Assembly (NCBI GenBank): GCA_032358255.1
Contig: JAULBX010025497.1
Location: 124,001-188,000, forward strand
Direction: 5' to 3'
Source: Heterotrichella gracilis
Taxonomy: Eukaryota; Sar; Xanthophyceae; Tribonematales; Xanthonemataceae
DNA length: 64,000 nt
A program made the position numbers and the translations under genes. Below the pieces are notes generated by a model. The model saw only the letters and a program-made list of their open reading frames with translations. It was not told where the DNA came from and did not search any database. Shown in pieces: positions 24,929 to 35,543 of this stretch (positions are counted from its first letter, which is position 1; every line of letters starts with the position of its first letter).

Positions 24929-25457
24929 GCCCGTGAGAACCAGCCAGCGCCACACTCACTCTCCTCTGGGCCTGCTCAGGACCATCTGGCAGGGGTATGC
25001 AACCTCGAGATGGCCCCAGCAATAGCGAGGATGCACAACCTGGAACAGACTGTTGGTCTGCTGGAAAAGGCAACAGCCACAGTGGGCAAAGGCCCAAGCT
25101 GCGCAAGGTTGTGCCTAGGCCAACAATTGCGCTGCAGTACTGCTAGCCTTCAACATGCATGCATTGGCAGTGAACTCATCACCACATGCGCTGCCCAATT
25201 TCTCCAGTACCCTTATACGAGCGGCAGCAGATACGATGAGTATGACATCGAGCAAGTGTGCCACAGCTGCACCCGAAACGGCAACTATGAAAGTCAGGCT
25301 TTCGACCTCCTGGCTGACACAGCAGGCATGGGAGATTGCGTTTGCATGCATGTCATATAACTATCCTATGAACTCGCTTAAGCTCTACACTTAATCTGTT
25401 ACTGGTCTATGCACCTCCCATGCGTTACTAGAGCGCCTATGCTGCTCCTTGTGCACG
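24929..25457. other. Divergent intergenic region
   Basis: This lies between the TAM41 start (minus) and the first deformylase copy (plus). It includes TGCATGCA motifs near 25154, 25337 and 25469. No gene is seen. Confidence 0.4.
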
Positions 25458-27370
25458 ATGCTGCGGTGCATGCATGCCCTGCCCTCTTTTAGACACAGTA
25501 CTGTAAAGGTGCTGCCAAGCACTCGGCAAGCCTCTTCGTACCCCCTTGGCAAAGCGTACTTCGAGGCACTACGCCATAAATTTTGAGCAATAGACGACAT
25601 CCCGTCTGGGTGGTCTGAGCTACCCATATTTGAGGTTGGCTTATATGAAGGGGACAAATTGCTCAGGCAGGTGAGGGTGTCAAGGGGCCTGCCCAGCCCT
25701 AAGCGCGGCAGATTTGTTCTTCCAAGACCACTGTCTCGTACTAGTAACAGAAAGAACTGGGTTTAGTTGTTGTTGACAAGGCTGTGGCCCATGGCATGTG
25801 GGAGGGAGTTCTCTTGCCTTGCCACCAAACCCTCGCCTTGCCTGTAGAGGGCCAAGCCAATGCCAAGGGACATGTTTGGGACCGACGACATGCGGGAGCT
25901 GGTTGATATAATGATACAATTCATGCGCATGGGCCCTGGGTTTGGCCTGGCTGCGCCTCAAATAGGCATCCCATATCAGGTGAGAACAGGCCTCCCAAGG
26001 ACAAACTTGTTCCGCCAAGCCAAACTCCCGTATCGTTTGGCATGCTTATAGAAATTATAGTCAAGTTAGCATACACCCTTTTCTGTCTATGTCACCGAGC
26101 TTTGTATTGGAAGGTCTATTTTGACCTTCAGCACTCGCAGCTGGCCCCCGAGATACAGCGCCAGAAAACTTTGGTCTGGCACACTTGTCCATTAACATTT
26201 GTAAAACCCATACATATTTTTGAGGCGGCTGTCATTGCAATATCCTGCTTCAGCTTGCATAGCCAAATCCCCAGGCGTTACATGGTGGATTTTGCCACTC
26301 TGATGGACGACCCAGCTGTGGGCGTAGGGGTGGAAACCCCTGCACTTGGCCCTAAAACGCAAAATCGCGGATCAAACTGACTCAGTTGCCTGCCTCATAC
26401 AAGAGCGCAACCAATACAGCAGAATTGACAAAAAGAGATACGATGTGTCACTCAAAGATATTTGTTGCCGAATCAGCAAGCAAGCTTAAGTGATGAATTT
26501 TCAGTTATCATGCTGTCATTGATTGTGAATAATACACAGGTGATTGTTCTTGAAGACAAGCCGGAGTACCTTGCCCACTGGACGGAGGCTGAGGTCCAGC
26601 AGGCTGAACTCAAACCCTTTGACACCATCGCGCTGGTCAACCCGCGACTTACACCGATTGGTGACCAGGGCGCGAGGTTCCCAGAGACCTGCAGGAGCTC
26701 TCCTAAACTAGAGGTGGGGCAACAACAGGTTTCAGTGGAACAAAATCGGTCGTCGTGCATTGCAATTGCATGTGCGCGCAAGTGTATCGGTGCTCTCGCC
26801 TCTCTGCATTGTTATCGTTTGGGCCGGTGTGTCATTCTCATGCTTGGAATGGCCATTCATGCAGGGTGGTGCCACATCATTGTAAACATTCACATGGTTC
26901 ATTCCATGGTACAACATCCAGTCATCTGCTACCACCGTTGCTGCTCCACCCAGCGCCTTGTGTGTTGTCCCAGGCAATGGTTGAGCGCTACCTGAACGTG
27001 GTGGTTGAGGGCTACACCCTGGAGGGCCAGGTTGTCAAGATGCTTCCAAGTGGCTGGCAGGCGCGCATCCTGCAGCACGAGTGTGACCATGTACAGGTGC
27101 GGGAGCCAGGGTGCTGGGCTAGGGGCCACTGCCATGCTTCAGGCATTGTGCAGGGCCCATGTCTCCTGCTGCGTGCGAACGCGATTGCGCTGTGTAGATG
27201 CCGAGCGTCCATGCTAGGGCATAGTCAATACCATGCACATGCTTGCACATGGCCCCTTATACTTTCTGTACCCCAACCAATCCACTACCAACTAAAGTCC
27301 TTTTGTTGTAGGGTGTGATGTTTTATGACCGCGTGCTCCAGAGCATGACGCGGGCCCATATCTTGGCCAG
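25458..27370 (+). pseudogene. Peptide deformylase PDF1A-type, decayed tandem copy
   Basis: Exons equivalent to 25458-25670, 25848-25979, 26540-26713, 26974-27096 and 27312-27370 line up with the intact copy 3 kb downstream; exons 2-5 have identical lengths (132, 174, 123 and 59 bp) and phases. The leader (MLRCMHAL..., RQASSY) is plainly homologous, but codon 43 is an in-frame TGA at 25584-25586, with no in-frame ATG between it and the end of exon 1. Motif 1 is GFGLAAPQ (normal). Motif 2, normally EGCLSVPG, reads ETCRSSP, keeping the metal-ligand Cys but losing the Gly and Leu. Motif 3 is QHECDH (normal). No match to the last exon of the intact copy is visible, and a telomere-like tract sits just after exon 5. 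It is probably a pseudogene, though an alternative first exon could rescue a protein with altered activity. Confidence 0.75.
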
Positions 27371-27423
27371 GTATGTCTAAACCCTAAACTCTAAACCCTA
27401 AAACAGTATCATGGCCAGGTATG
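27364..27423. repeat. Interstitial telomere-like tract flanked by direct repeats
   Basis: About four CCCTAAA-type units (27377-27404, one imperfect) are bounded by two copies of TGGCCAGGTATG, at 27364-27375 and 27412-27423. The left copy spans the exon 5 donor of the decayed deformylase. This looks like insertion of telomeric DNA at a break with duplication of the target. Confidence 0.7.
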
Positions 27424-28356
27424 CCCATACTTTCATCATTGTAGATATTGCCGCAAAGCTTGCATGGCATTGCCTGGCCATGATTGGGCATTCTGTGCAC
27501 AGTGTCGCATGCCCGTCCTGTTGACCCGTCAATCCTGGTTGAAAATGTCTTGTGCCAACAGCTTCGATGCATTGGCAAAATTTTTACTCTTATCCCTTTC
27601 CCCAATTGATGGCAATCCGCCAGAGGAGATGGTTGCACTCCCTTTTATTCCCCGCCAGATTGGTCCAACCCCCTCACCATGCCACTGACCTCCTCAGCAG
27701 CCACTATCCTTGAGAAGAAATTGAAGATGCTGGAACGGGGGAAACTGGCTACATAAGAAACTGTCAATCGAGCGCCAAAATCAGCTCAGGCACTAGCTCC
27801 CCGCAAACCACCTTGTACCTCGTAAGCAGATTCACCTATCTGCAATTTTGGGTGGCTGGTAGTTGCTTTGCCGCCTTGTTAATGCCTGTGCGCGTTGGGC
27901 GTTTGTTATCTTTCCTTTTTCTTTTCCTGTTCCATTTTTCCATAATCAGGGCAGGTGCAGTGAATTTTCATGTTAATAATAGTGATCATAAGTTTTGATA
28001 CCGAGCAGCGTGTACAATCCAGTGCTGCAACCGTTCCCATCCTACAACTATTCTCAGCTGTTACTGCAAAACCCTTCAACAATATTGCGCAATGCCTCAT
28101 TGCAGGACCGCATTCGAATGGCATTGAGGGCACCGTTATATGATGTAGTTGCAGTGGAATATTTAAACAGTATGGCATTCATCTATGCACCACACATACT
28201 TAGTACCAGTAGCAAGTATGTTACTTCAGCCTATGCTTTGCTTGTTCATGCTTTTTTGGGTCCTTGAGCGCAACAGCAGGCATCGGAGTGCATACTTCAG
28301 TAGAAAAGCTTGCGTTGAAGGTTGCTGCCACCTGACCGCTAGACAATGAATAATTC
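27424..28356. other. Region between the two deformylase copies
   Basis: No gene with clear character is present. A frame at about 27700-27757 (ATILEKKLKMLERGKLAT then stop) looks faintly coding, but its phase does not fit the end of deformylase exon 5. The remainder is AT-rich. Confidence 0.35.
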
Positions 28357-30544
28357 ATGCTTAAATTATGCACGGTCCAGCGTTTTGACAGTTTCAGTGT
28401 CGTCTCTTGCTCCGGTCCTCAGATGCTCCGGTGCATGCATGCATTGCTCCCATGCAAACTGCCTAGACCAGGCTCCCGGGTGCTGCCGAGCCCTAGACAA
28501 GCTTCATCCTACCGCCATGACAAAGACTTCCTAGCAAACTTACGCCAAAGGGTTGCGATGAGTGCCGCAGAAGTAGAAGAGGACTCCCCTGCTGCATTGC
28601 CAGCCATAGTCAAGGCGGGCACCCCAGTGTTGAGGCAGGTGAGCTCTCTCCAGGGGACCTGTCCTAGGCCAGTTACACATCAATAAGGCTAGCGTTACAC
28701 ACTGCTGTTAATAGTACTTGGCAGAACTTGGGCTTGCCTTACACGGCAACTGAATGGCGTCTCAAACTCCCGCCTTGCCTGCAGAGAGCCCAGCCGGTTC
28801 CAGAGAGCATGTATGGCACCCAGGAGCTCAAGGAGCTCGTTGATACAATGGTGAAGGTCATGCGCGCTGCCCCTGGAGTTGGACTTGCTGCGCCGCAAAT
28901 AGGCGTCCCGTTACAGGTGATGCTAATACCGCAACGTCACACCACATCCCTGCATCTCTACAGGCAAGACCCATTTGCAGGTCACAGCAGCTGTAACATT
29001 GCATTATATCCCTGCATCCCATAGCCTCTAAGGACACCCGCACCTAATCAGCCTTGCTTTTACAGTTGTTGTTCCACACAGGTGGTTGTCTTAGAAGACC
29101 GGCCAGAGTACATTTCCCTCATGGATGAGTCCAAAGCGGAGGAGATGCAGCGCACTCCCTTTGACACCATTGTGCTTGTCAACCCTCAACTGATGGCGGT
29201 GGGTGACCAGGGCGCAAGGTTCTTCGAGGGATGCTTGAGCGTCCCTGGGTACCAGGTGGGTTTAGGGTTTGGGGTTTGGGTTTAGGGTTTGGGGTGATGG
29301 CACATTCCTGAGTGCCTGGTTGGGCTGCCCTATGGGCACCAAGCAATATCGCAGCTACACCATTTTTGCACCGCTTGCATATGCTCCTGCTCATACTGTT
29401 TGGACTGTTCCGTTAGCAGCCACAAACTCATGCTCAGCATGTACATTGCCCACAGCAGAAGTACCATACCAACAATCATGCCGCATAGCCAATGGTTCAC
29501 CATATGCTGTTGATAAGCCTCCAATAACTTTACGTGTTTGCCTCAGGCAATGGTTGAGCGCTACTTGAACGTGGTAGTCGAGGGCTACACGCCGGAGGGC
29601 CAGGCTGTGCAGCTGTATGCATCTGGCTGGCAGGCGCGCATCCTGCAGCACGAGTGTGACCATGTACAGGTGCGGGTGCCAGGCTGCTGGGCTAGGGGCA
29701 TTGCCGTGGCACTTGCACTGGGCTGGTGTTGCTGCGGGATCGGTGTCCTCGTGAGTGATTGAGGTTGCACTGACAAGGCAGTGCAGTGCCACTCAAACTA
29801 GTGGCAGGCAAGCCTTGGCTCTTAAACTGGGGCCGAGGCATGCACAGGCATGCTACTCAGGCGTAGGCCAAAGCTGGATTGGCACATACTTTCTTATTTG
29901 GGCCGCGTTCAAAGCCATGTCTGTGTTGCATCCTGGCGCTTGCGGCATTTGTGTCCTCGTGTGGCATTGCTATGTGCTGCGGCGCTTCCTGCATAGCCGC
30001 CAGTCTGTGTGCTGTGGTTGTGGCATAACAACACACTACATTTTTGCTTTGCAGGGTGTGCTGTATGTGGATCGCATGCTCACACGCAGCTTGGTAGCCA
30101 ATGGAGTGGCCAGGTATGCTATAAGTATATGTGTACTCATGTAAGCAGAATAAATCCCTGATGATGATCCTGAATAGTATTGGGTTGCTGAGGAAGTTTG
30201 GGCTCCTTGCGTGACATGCGTTTTGCACGCCTCCCCGGATGGGGAAACCGCTCCGCCAGGGAGGTTGCCTATGGTTTGGAAGGACTGTGGCGGGCTTGTT
30301 ATAGGGTTACAGGGATTGGGATCATCACAGGGACGCAAAATAATTACGCACACTGTCCAGGATTATCTATGCGGTAGCCTTTCAGGCTAGGGTTCGGCGG
30401 GACCCCACCGTCCACTTGCCTTTATAAGGCACGCCAAAACCCTAAAAACCTAAAACCTTAATTTGCGTGTGCAGGGATGCAGTTGCAGACGGTGTGCCTG
30501 CACTCGGGCGATGCACCTGCTGCCATCCCATCCAGCCGCAATGA
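28357..30544 (+). CDS. PDF1A: Peptide deformylase, PDF1A-type, organelle-targeted
   Basis: Six exons (28357-28638, 28785-28916, 29082-29255, 29547-29669, 30055-30113, 30475-30544) join in phase to give 279 residues. The enzyme removes the formyl group from initiator Met of organelle-made proteins. All three catalytic motifs are intact: GVGLAAPQ, EGCLSVPG (metal-ligand Cys) and QHECDH (two His ligands and catalytic Glu). VERYLNVVVEGY and SGWQARILQHE are typical of plant/animal PDF1A rather than PDF1B. The N-terminal about 65 residues are basic and Ser-rich, consistent with import into mitochondria or plastid. The start could also be the ATG at 28423, which matches the leader of the upstream copy. 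The last exon adds a variable Cys-containing tail. Introns 3 and 5 contain telomere-like tracts. Confidence 0.9.
29258..29295. repeat. Interstitial telomere-like tract (TTTAGGG orientation)
   Basis: Alternating GGGTTTA and GGGGTTT units begin directly after the donor of intron 3 in the intact deformylase gene. The tract is about 38 bp, with two perfect TTTAGGG units. Confidence 0.8.
30432..30460. repeat. Degenerate telomere-like tract
   Basis: AAAACCCTAAAAACCTAAAACC-like sequence lies about 15 bp before the last acceptor of the intact deformylase gene. It is imperfect and may be chance. Confidence 0.4.
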
Positions 30545-31175
30545 CACCAATCACATGGGAGGCCTGCACACAATCTGCTGCAGGATTGTTTCCAGCAACA
30601 CAGATGCTGCTGTGCTGCATCCAATGTGGCGGCCCCTGGCTGGCAAGTCACTGGTGATTGGCAGTAGTTAGAATACGCCATGTCCTTAGTAAGTCAGTCA
30701 TAACAGAACCATGTTTTACAATTGTACACATCTTACACGGTTTGCATTGTCAAAAGTCTGCAGTTACAAATACTGTTACCATGATACAACACTGCTGCAA
30801 TATCTGCTTTTGCGATTGGCATTGACAAATTTTGCTCAGATGCCCAGAGCATCTGCAATAACTTGTGAACGTTGAATCAATAGAACCTCTTTGCCTTGTT
30901 GCGCTGTTTTGGGAATCCTCTATAAAGGCACGTGCAGTTGTAGGTTTCTACAGAATCTGATATAGGCAGATTGAACACCATGCGCTTTTCCATGCAGAGC
31001 GAGAGATTAGGAACTTGCACTGAGTCTCAGTGAAGCATGCTCGTAATGGGTGCAGGAGAAATGCGCTTGCAATTATGTCTCTCATACACCTGGTCAAGCT
31101 AGTGGGTGATACGCATTGACGCATGGAGATGTTACCTGGTGCCTGTGCACTTGTGAGTAATCTCAGTCACTTTAT
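30545..31175. other. Convergent intergenic region
   Basis: This lies between the deformylase stop and the stop of the opposite-strand FkbM-like gene. No gene is seen. Confidence 0.5.
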
Positions 31176-32360
31176 TCAAGGCCAGTAATGTACACGCAAC
31201 CCTCGCCTCCTGAGCTTTGTGAACATCCTAAAAACACTGCTGTAGCTTGCGGATGGTTTTCCAAAGTAGCGCCGCATATGGGGCGAATCATAGTGCATCT
31301 CAAAGTACATCTCAGAAACCATGTCCACTAATTGTGGCTGCCTGAGAAATTGCAGCATGTAATCTAGTTCCAGCTCTGAGTGATCAACATCCAACTTGAC
31401 AACAACAAAATCCCCTGGCCTGTACAGCAATTGGAGGATGTTCAATGGATGTGCCGGGCTGCCGATGTCACCATCTATCCCTTTATTGATGAAATGCAGC
31501 CTTGACAGCATGTGGTGCGGGACCCCATCCCAGTACGCCTCGCCATGCAGATGTTGCATCTCCCACGCCCAAACCTCATCAAACTCAATCCCAAATTTGC
31601 CATAGGTTTCTGTGAACCAGCTCAAGCTGGTGTTGAAATGGGAGGCGCCCAGATCAAACAGGTATTTCCTCCCCATGTAGCTTCGAGTGTACAGCCAGTG
31701 GGGCAGTGCGTTCACCAGCATGTAGCTCCGGTCCTCGATGTGCGGGACGGGGTGTCCCCACGCGCTGAGGTTGCATTCTGGGATCGCAAATGGGTTGCGG
31801 AAGTGACCCACCAGGGGCTCAATGTACACCCTCGCCTCCTCGCCATCAGGGCTGCATGTGTCCCTGTAGACAAAATGTGAGAAGATGGTGGCGTCGACCC
31901 CTCTGTCCAAGACAGCATAGTCTGGATGCCTGCCGCTCAGGAACCGCTGTGTGCCAGTAGTCCATGCCAGCCCATGCAGCCTAAACTCGTGCCGCAACGC
32001 GCTGCAAATCCCGGCCTGGTTCCACTGCCAGTACAGCAGGTTTCTGTGCCATTGCCGCTCCCAGGTGCTTGGCACGTAGCGAGCAAAGCTGAATTTGGCA
32101 CCTCTACCACAGAGCACAGGGTTGTTGGCAGCTGGCCTGTGCGCCAGCGGCCACCAGCTGCTAGGGTTCCAGGTAGGGTTTGCAGCGCGGGTGTACGTCA
32201 CCAGAGCCGCACACAGCAGCGCAAGGGTGGCTGCAGAAAGGCGAGCTGACCAGTGTCTGTGGGAACCGTTGGACTGCTGCTCTGCTTTGTCTTTGGTGTG
32301 TGCATGTTCCCTCGTAGATGCTGAGGCCCAGACTTGTTGCAGCAACGTCAGGCCTGGCAT
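31176..32360 (-). CDS. FkbM-like methyltransferase-fold protein, type II membrane topology
   Basis: This single-exon gene of 394 residues is unusual among intron-rich neighbours. A hydrophobic segment at residues about 41-59 (LSAATLALLCAALVTYTRA) after a short polar head suggests a Golgi-type signal anchor. The lumenal part contains KYLFDLGASHFNTSLSWF, like motif I of a Rossmann methyltransferase, then GIEFDEVWAWE at the expected motif II position, and FVVVKLDVDHSELELDYML, which resembles the FkbM block around 'KiDiEGaE'. FkbM enzymes O-methylate sugars or related metabolites. The motif I glycines are partly replaced, so catalysis is uncertain. The call is by motif pattern only; the protein could equally belong to an undescribed algal family of this fold. 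Confidence 0.55.
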   Translation of the reverse strand: MPGLTLLQQVWASASTREHAHTKDKAEQQSNGSHRHWSARLSAATLALLCAALVTYTRAANPTWNPSSWWPLAHRPAANNPVLCGRGAKFSFARYVPSTWERQWHRNLLYWQWNQAGICSALRHEFRLHGLAWTTGTQRFLSGRHPDYAVLDRGVDATIFSHFVYRDTCSPDGEEARVYIEPLVGHFRNPFAIPECNLSAWGHPVPHIEDRSYMLVNALPHWLYTRSYMGRKYLFDLGASHFNTSLSWFTETYGKFGIEFDEVWAWEMQHLHGEAYWDGVPHHMLSRLHFINKGIDGDIGSPAHPLNILQLLYRPGDFVVVKLDVDHSELELDYMLQFLRQPQLVDMVSEMYFEMHYDSPHMRRYFGKPSASYSSVFRMFTKLRRRGLRVHYWP

Positions 32361-33295
32361 GGCAGGTGGCGCCTGGTGCCCAGCGCGTGAGTGGCCCTGC
32401 CCCCCCTAGCAGCACAGGCCTGCAGGGGACTGACACAGTCACTCTTGAATATAGTCCATAGACAGTCACGGGTGAGGCCAGCCGTGGCTGCCCACAAGTG
32501 CAGCTAGCTAGCACGTTACCCAAAGAGCAGCACACGAGCTAGGATGATGTGCTCAATCGCGCGCCTAGGCTTATAAGTGTTGGGCGAAGGGAAATGTCCA
32601 CACAACTGGGCACACCTGCGATACAGGTGGTGTCCCTCCTATGTTTCCTTACCTATGCAACCCACTCCAGTCCCTCCCGCAGGTTGATTACGCGCTGGCA
32701 GCGCCACTGACAGTTGCAGTCAAACTCAGTAGTCAACAGGATGACCATGGTACAGACTCTGTAGTGTTTACACAGACGCATGCATTACAGGAAGCGGATG
32801 CAGGCACCGTCCCAATGAATGCATATATGCATTCCAGACTATTTGCCCCAAACCCTAGCACTGCCGCTGGAAACTATGGCACCACTATCACTACGTATCC
32901 ATCAGTCTTGTTGGGACCAAAACTTGTTGTGTTGCCCATATGTCCCTCCCACAGAACTTTTCACCATAGTCCTTGCTGGCTCCATGCAGCTTCGCACCAT
33001 TTGCCACTTCCCAGAAACTTCCCACATATAAAACTTCGACGCAAACTTTTAAGCTGCTTTAAAACGGAGGGTTGCTCCGGAGCTGCAAAAGCAAAACGCT
33101 GCTGTTTGGAAAAGCGTGCAGGCATAGCAGGCATCGCTGCCACATTCCTTGGACAACATACCAATTGGTGCAACACAAACGACATCCCTTGATACTGCCT
33201 TCCGCGTTTACTTGCGAGTCACGAGTGTGCCTGGACGTACCTACTTGTATGCAACTGCAGACACATCCTTCCCCTCCCAGTGTTTCTTGCAGCCC
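32361..33295. promoter_or_regulatory. Divergent intergenic region
   Basis: This lies between the minus-strand FkbM-like start and the plus-strand LIL protein 3 start and should contain both promoters. A plus-strand frame open across 32641-33192 has no convincing protein character, and I left it unannotated. Confidence 0.4.
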
Positions 33296-34448
33296 ATGGT
33301 GCCTGTGACGGGCTCGACATGGGGCGTACCTCAAGCCCGCTTGCCGCTGCTCAACCCAAAGAGTGGTGCACACATATTGAGGGCTTGCAAACACCAACTG
33401 AGGCGTCCTGTTTTGCCCAGCAAACAGCGCTGCAGTGCGTCATCAACAACGGAGCTGGACCGCCCGGTTGGAGGAGAAGTTGCACAGACCACCCAATTTG
33501 GGACCAGCCCCGTACAGCAACTCGTGGAGAAGAGCAGGGATGACTTTGAAGCAATCCAGCAGGCTCACAAGGTATCGCATATGTTGCAGGGGTAGCTTGC
33601 GCTGTTGAGTGCCTGTTTTGGGATCGCCTCGCCCACCTCGGCATGCCACCGAATGTCAGACTCGGACACAGTCTTCTTTGACCCAAATGAAACTTGCAAT
33701 CGTCCTATACATGTGACAATGCAGCCATGGATAACTGCAAAGCTATCTTCTATTGGATAGGCGTCCATCTTGCACGTTGGTGTCCGTCATTACTGCATTG
33801 TCCCAGTCAGCAAGCCAATTGCTTTCATTGAGCAAGCTGCAAGCCATACCCATTGTGCACCACCAAGGCTATTTTGGCGCACACACACATACCTCCCAAA
33901 TAGACACACAAAACTACTCTTACCCTCAACCCCGGGCTGACCCTTGACCATTAACCCGTAACCCTCGACTGACCTGTGGTCCGCGGTGTACGCAGAATGA
34001 CATCGCCTTCTTGAGGGCCGTTGGGCAGCGCATCCAGGAAAGGAACGCCAGGCTGACAGCCAAGCTCCAGCAGGTGAAGCTGAGGAAGGAGATGCTGTAC
34101 CAGAAGGACCTCGACCCCATCATGGGGGAGAAGGACAGCAACCTGGAGGTGATCAACTGCAGGGTGGGCATGATCGGCTACTTCACAGCGGTGCTGACGC
34201 AGATGATGACTGGGCAGGATGTGTTCGACCAGCTCGCCAGCCAGGGCCTGGGGTCGATCATCAACCTGTACTTCATCATCACCCTGGCCTCGATCATTCC
34301 CATCTTCAGGGGCAAGACCCGCCGGGCCTTTGGCAAGTGGACGCCTGATGCGGAGGTGATCCTGGGGAGGATCGCCATGCTGGGCTTTGGCGGGCTGGTG
34401 TTCTGGGAGCTGGTGGATCGGGTGGTGCACATGTTCGTCAAGTCGTGA
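33296..34448 (+). CDS. Light-harvesting-like (LIL/ELIP-type) protein 3
   Basis: Exons 33296-33571 and 33996-34448, phase 0, give 242 residues. The first about 50 residues are Arg/Lys/Ser-rich without acidic residues, a likely chloroplast transit peptide. A charged coiled-coil-like region follows (RAVGQRIQERNARLTAKLQQ). Three hydrophobic helices then occur: helix 1 with LEVINCRVGMIGYF, a middle helix (LYFIITLASIIPIF), and helix 3 with DAEVILGRIAMLGF. These are LHC-superfamily E..x..R motifs; the helix-3 Asn is Leu (ILGR). The module matches LIL protein 2 in spacing and wording (MTGQDVFDQL). It likely sits in thylakoids with a photoprotective role. An upstream first exon is possible but not needed. 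Confidence 0.8.
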
Positions 34449-35543
34449 GCTGTGGGTGATGTCTTAATCGTGAAGTCTGTGGCAATTTTTGAAGTCACTT
34501 GCGCGGGTGCATGCGATCATCAACGATGCACTAAATGAACCACACGTTTCAGTTACAATTACAGTAGAAGGCACACAACGTTACAGCAGCACATTGCCCA
34601 TGTCCACATGGTTTGTATACTTGACATGCAGCAACCCAAGGTTTTTTATTTTTGTACCACTACTTGGGAAGCGGTTGTCAACCTGCGCAGACTCGGTGAT
34701 CTGGTCATTTGCCGAACCTAACCAATAGAGAATATATCTGAGAGCCTTGTTACACTTTAGCGGGACAAGTAATTGTGCGTTTTCAATAGCTGTCCCTCAT
34801 TACCATAGCGGAATAAAAATATTGATTTTTCCAGTACCACCCCTGGATCTTCCAATCCCAGATGGTTGGAGGTTCCAGCTACAGTGCGATCATGTTGAGG
34901 AACTTCAAGAACGCATGCAGACGAATTTCCTTAAAAAGCATGCCATGTTGCTGATATGCAAATATCTGAATGACTATTTCGCATCATGTTGAATAAGTGC
35001 GGGTCAAATGAATCATAAGACATCACATCTTAGGCCACCTGCGGCAGGCGCTGCAACTCCAAGTTGCGTTCTTAATTCATTCTGAGTTGGGGTTCAATTG
35101 TTGCAACTGACAGTGTATTCTTACTCAATGGACCTCTCTTGCATTAGGTACTGTGCTCCATGCAAAAAATTTTCTTTCTCCTTTTGAAGCAGATGTTCAA
35201 CTAGAGTTCCAACGTCATGAAACGTGTGAGTCAAACTGAACTGGTGATCAATTTGGCACCCTGAGGAGTCCTCCCAGAGGGGTTCAACGGTTCAACTACA
35301 ACTGGATGTAAATGATACTGGGTCAGACAATGTTCATAGTGGTGCTCTCAATGAGTAGTATTCCCAGGTACTACCAGCCTGGCAAACGCCAACATAATGC
35401 AAATGATTGCAGCAATAAGCAATGCAAGCAACGGTTGTCAACGGCGTGCATGATGGTAAATATCATGAAGCACTGTGCTACAGCAATGATTAGACTATTG
35501 CTGATAGTCCTTGAGGCTGCCCTGGCGTTTGTAACATTGCATG
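34449..35543. other. Convergent intergenic region
   Basis: This AT-rich region lies between two converging stop codons. No gene or repeat is seen. Confidence 0.5.

Noticed and set aside
25584-25586. TGA in the first deformylase copy read as selenocysteine
   Set aside because: The stop falls in the variable leader, not at a catalytic Cys, and the intact paralogue has no Cys there, so recoding is not a sensible explanation.
32641-33192. Plus-strand open frame of 183 residues upstream of LIL protein 3
   Set aside because: It has no domain or targeting pattern and no phase-matched splice into the LIL gene. It could be 5' UTR or chance.
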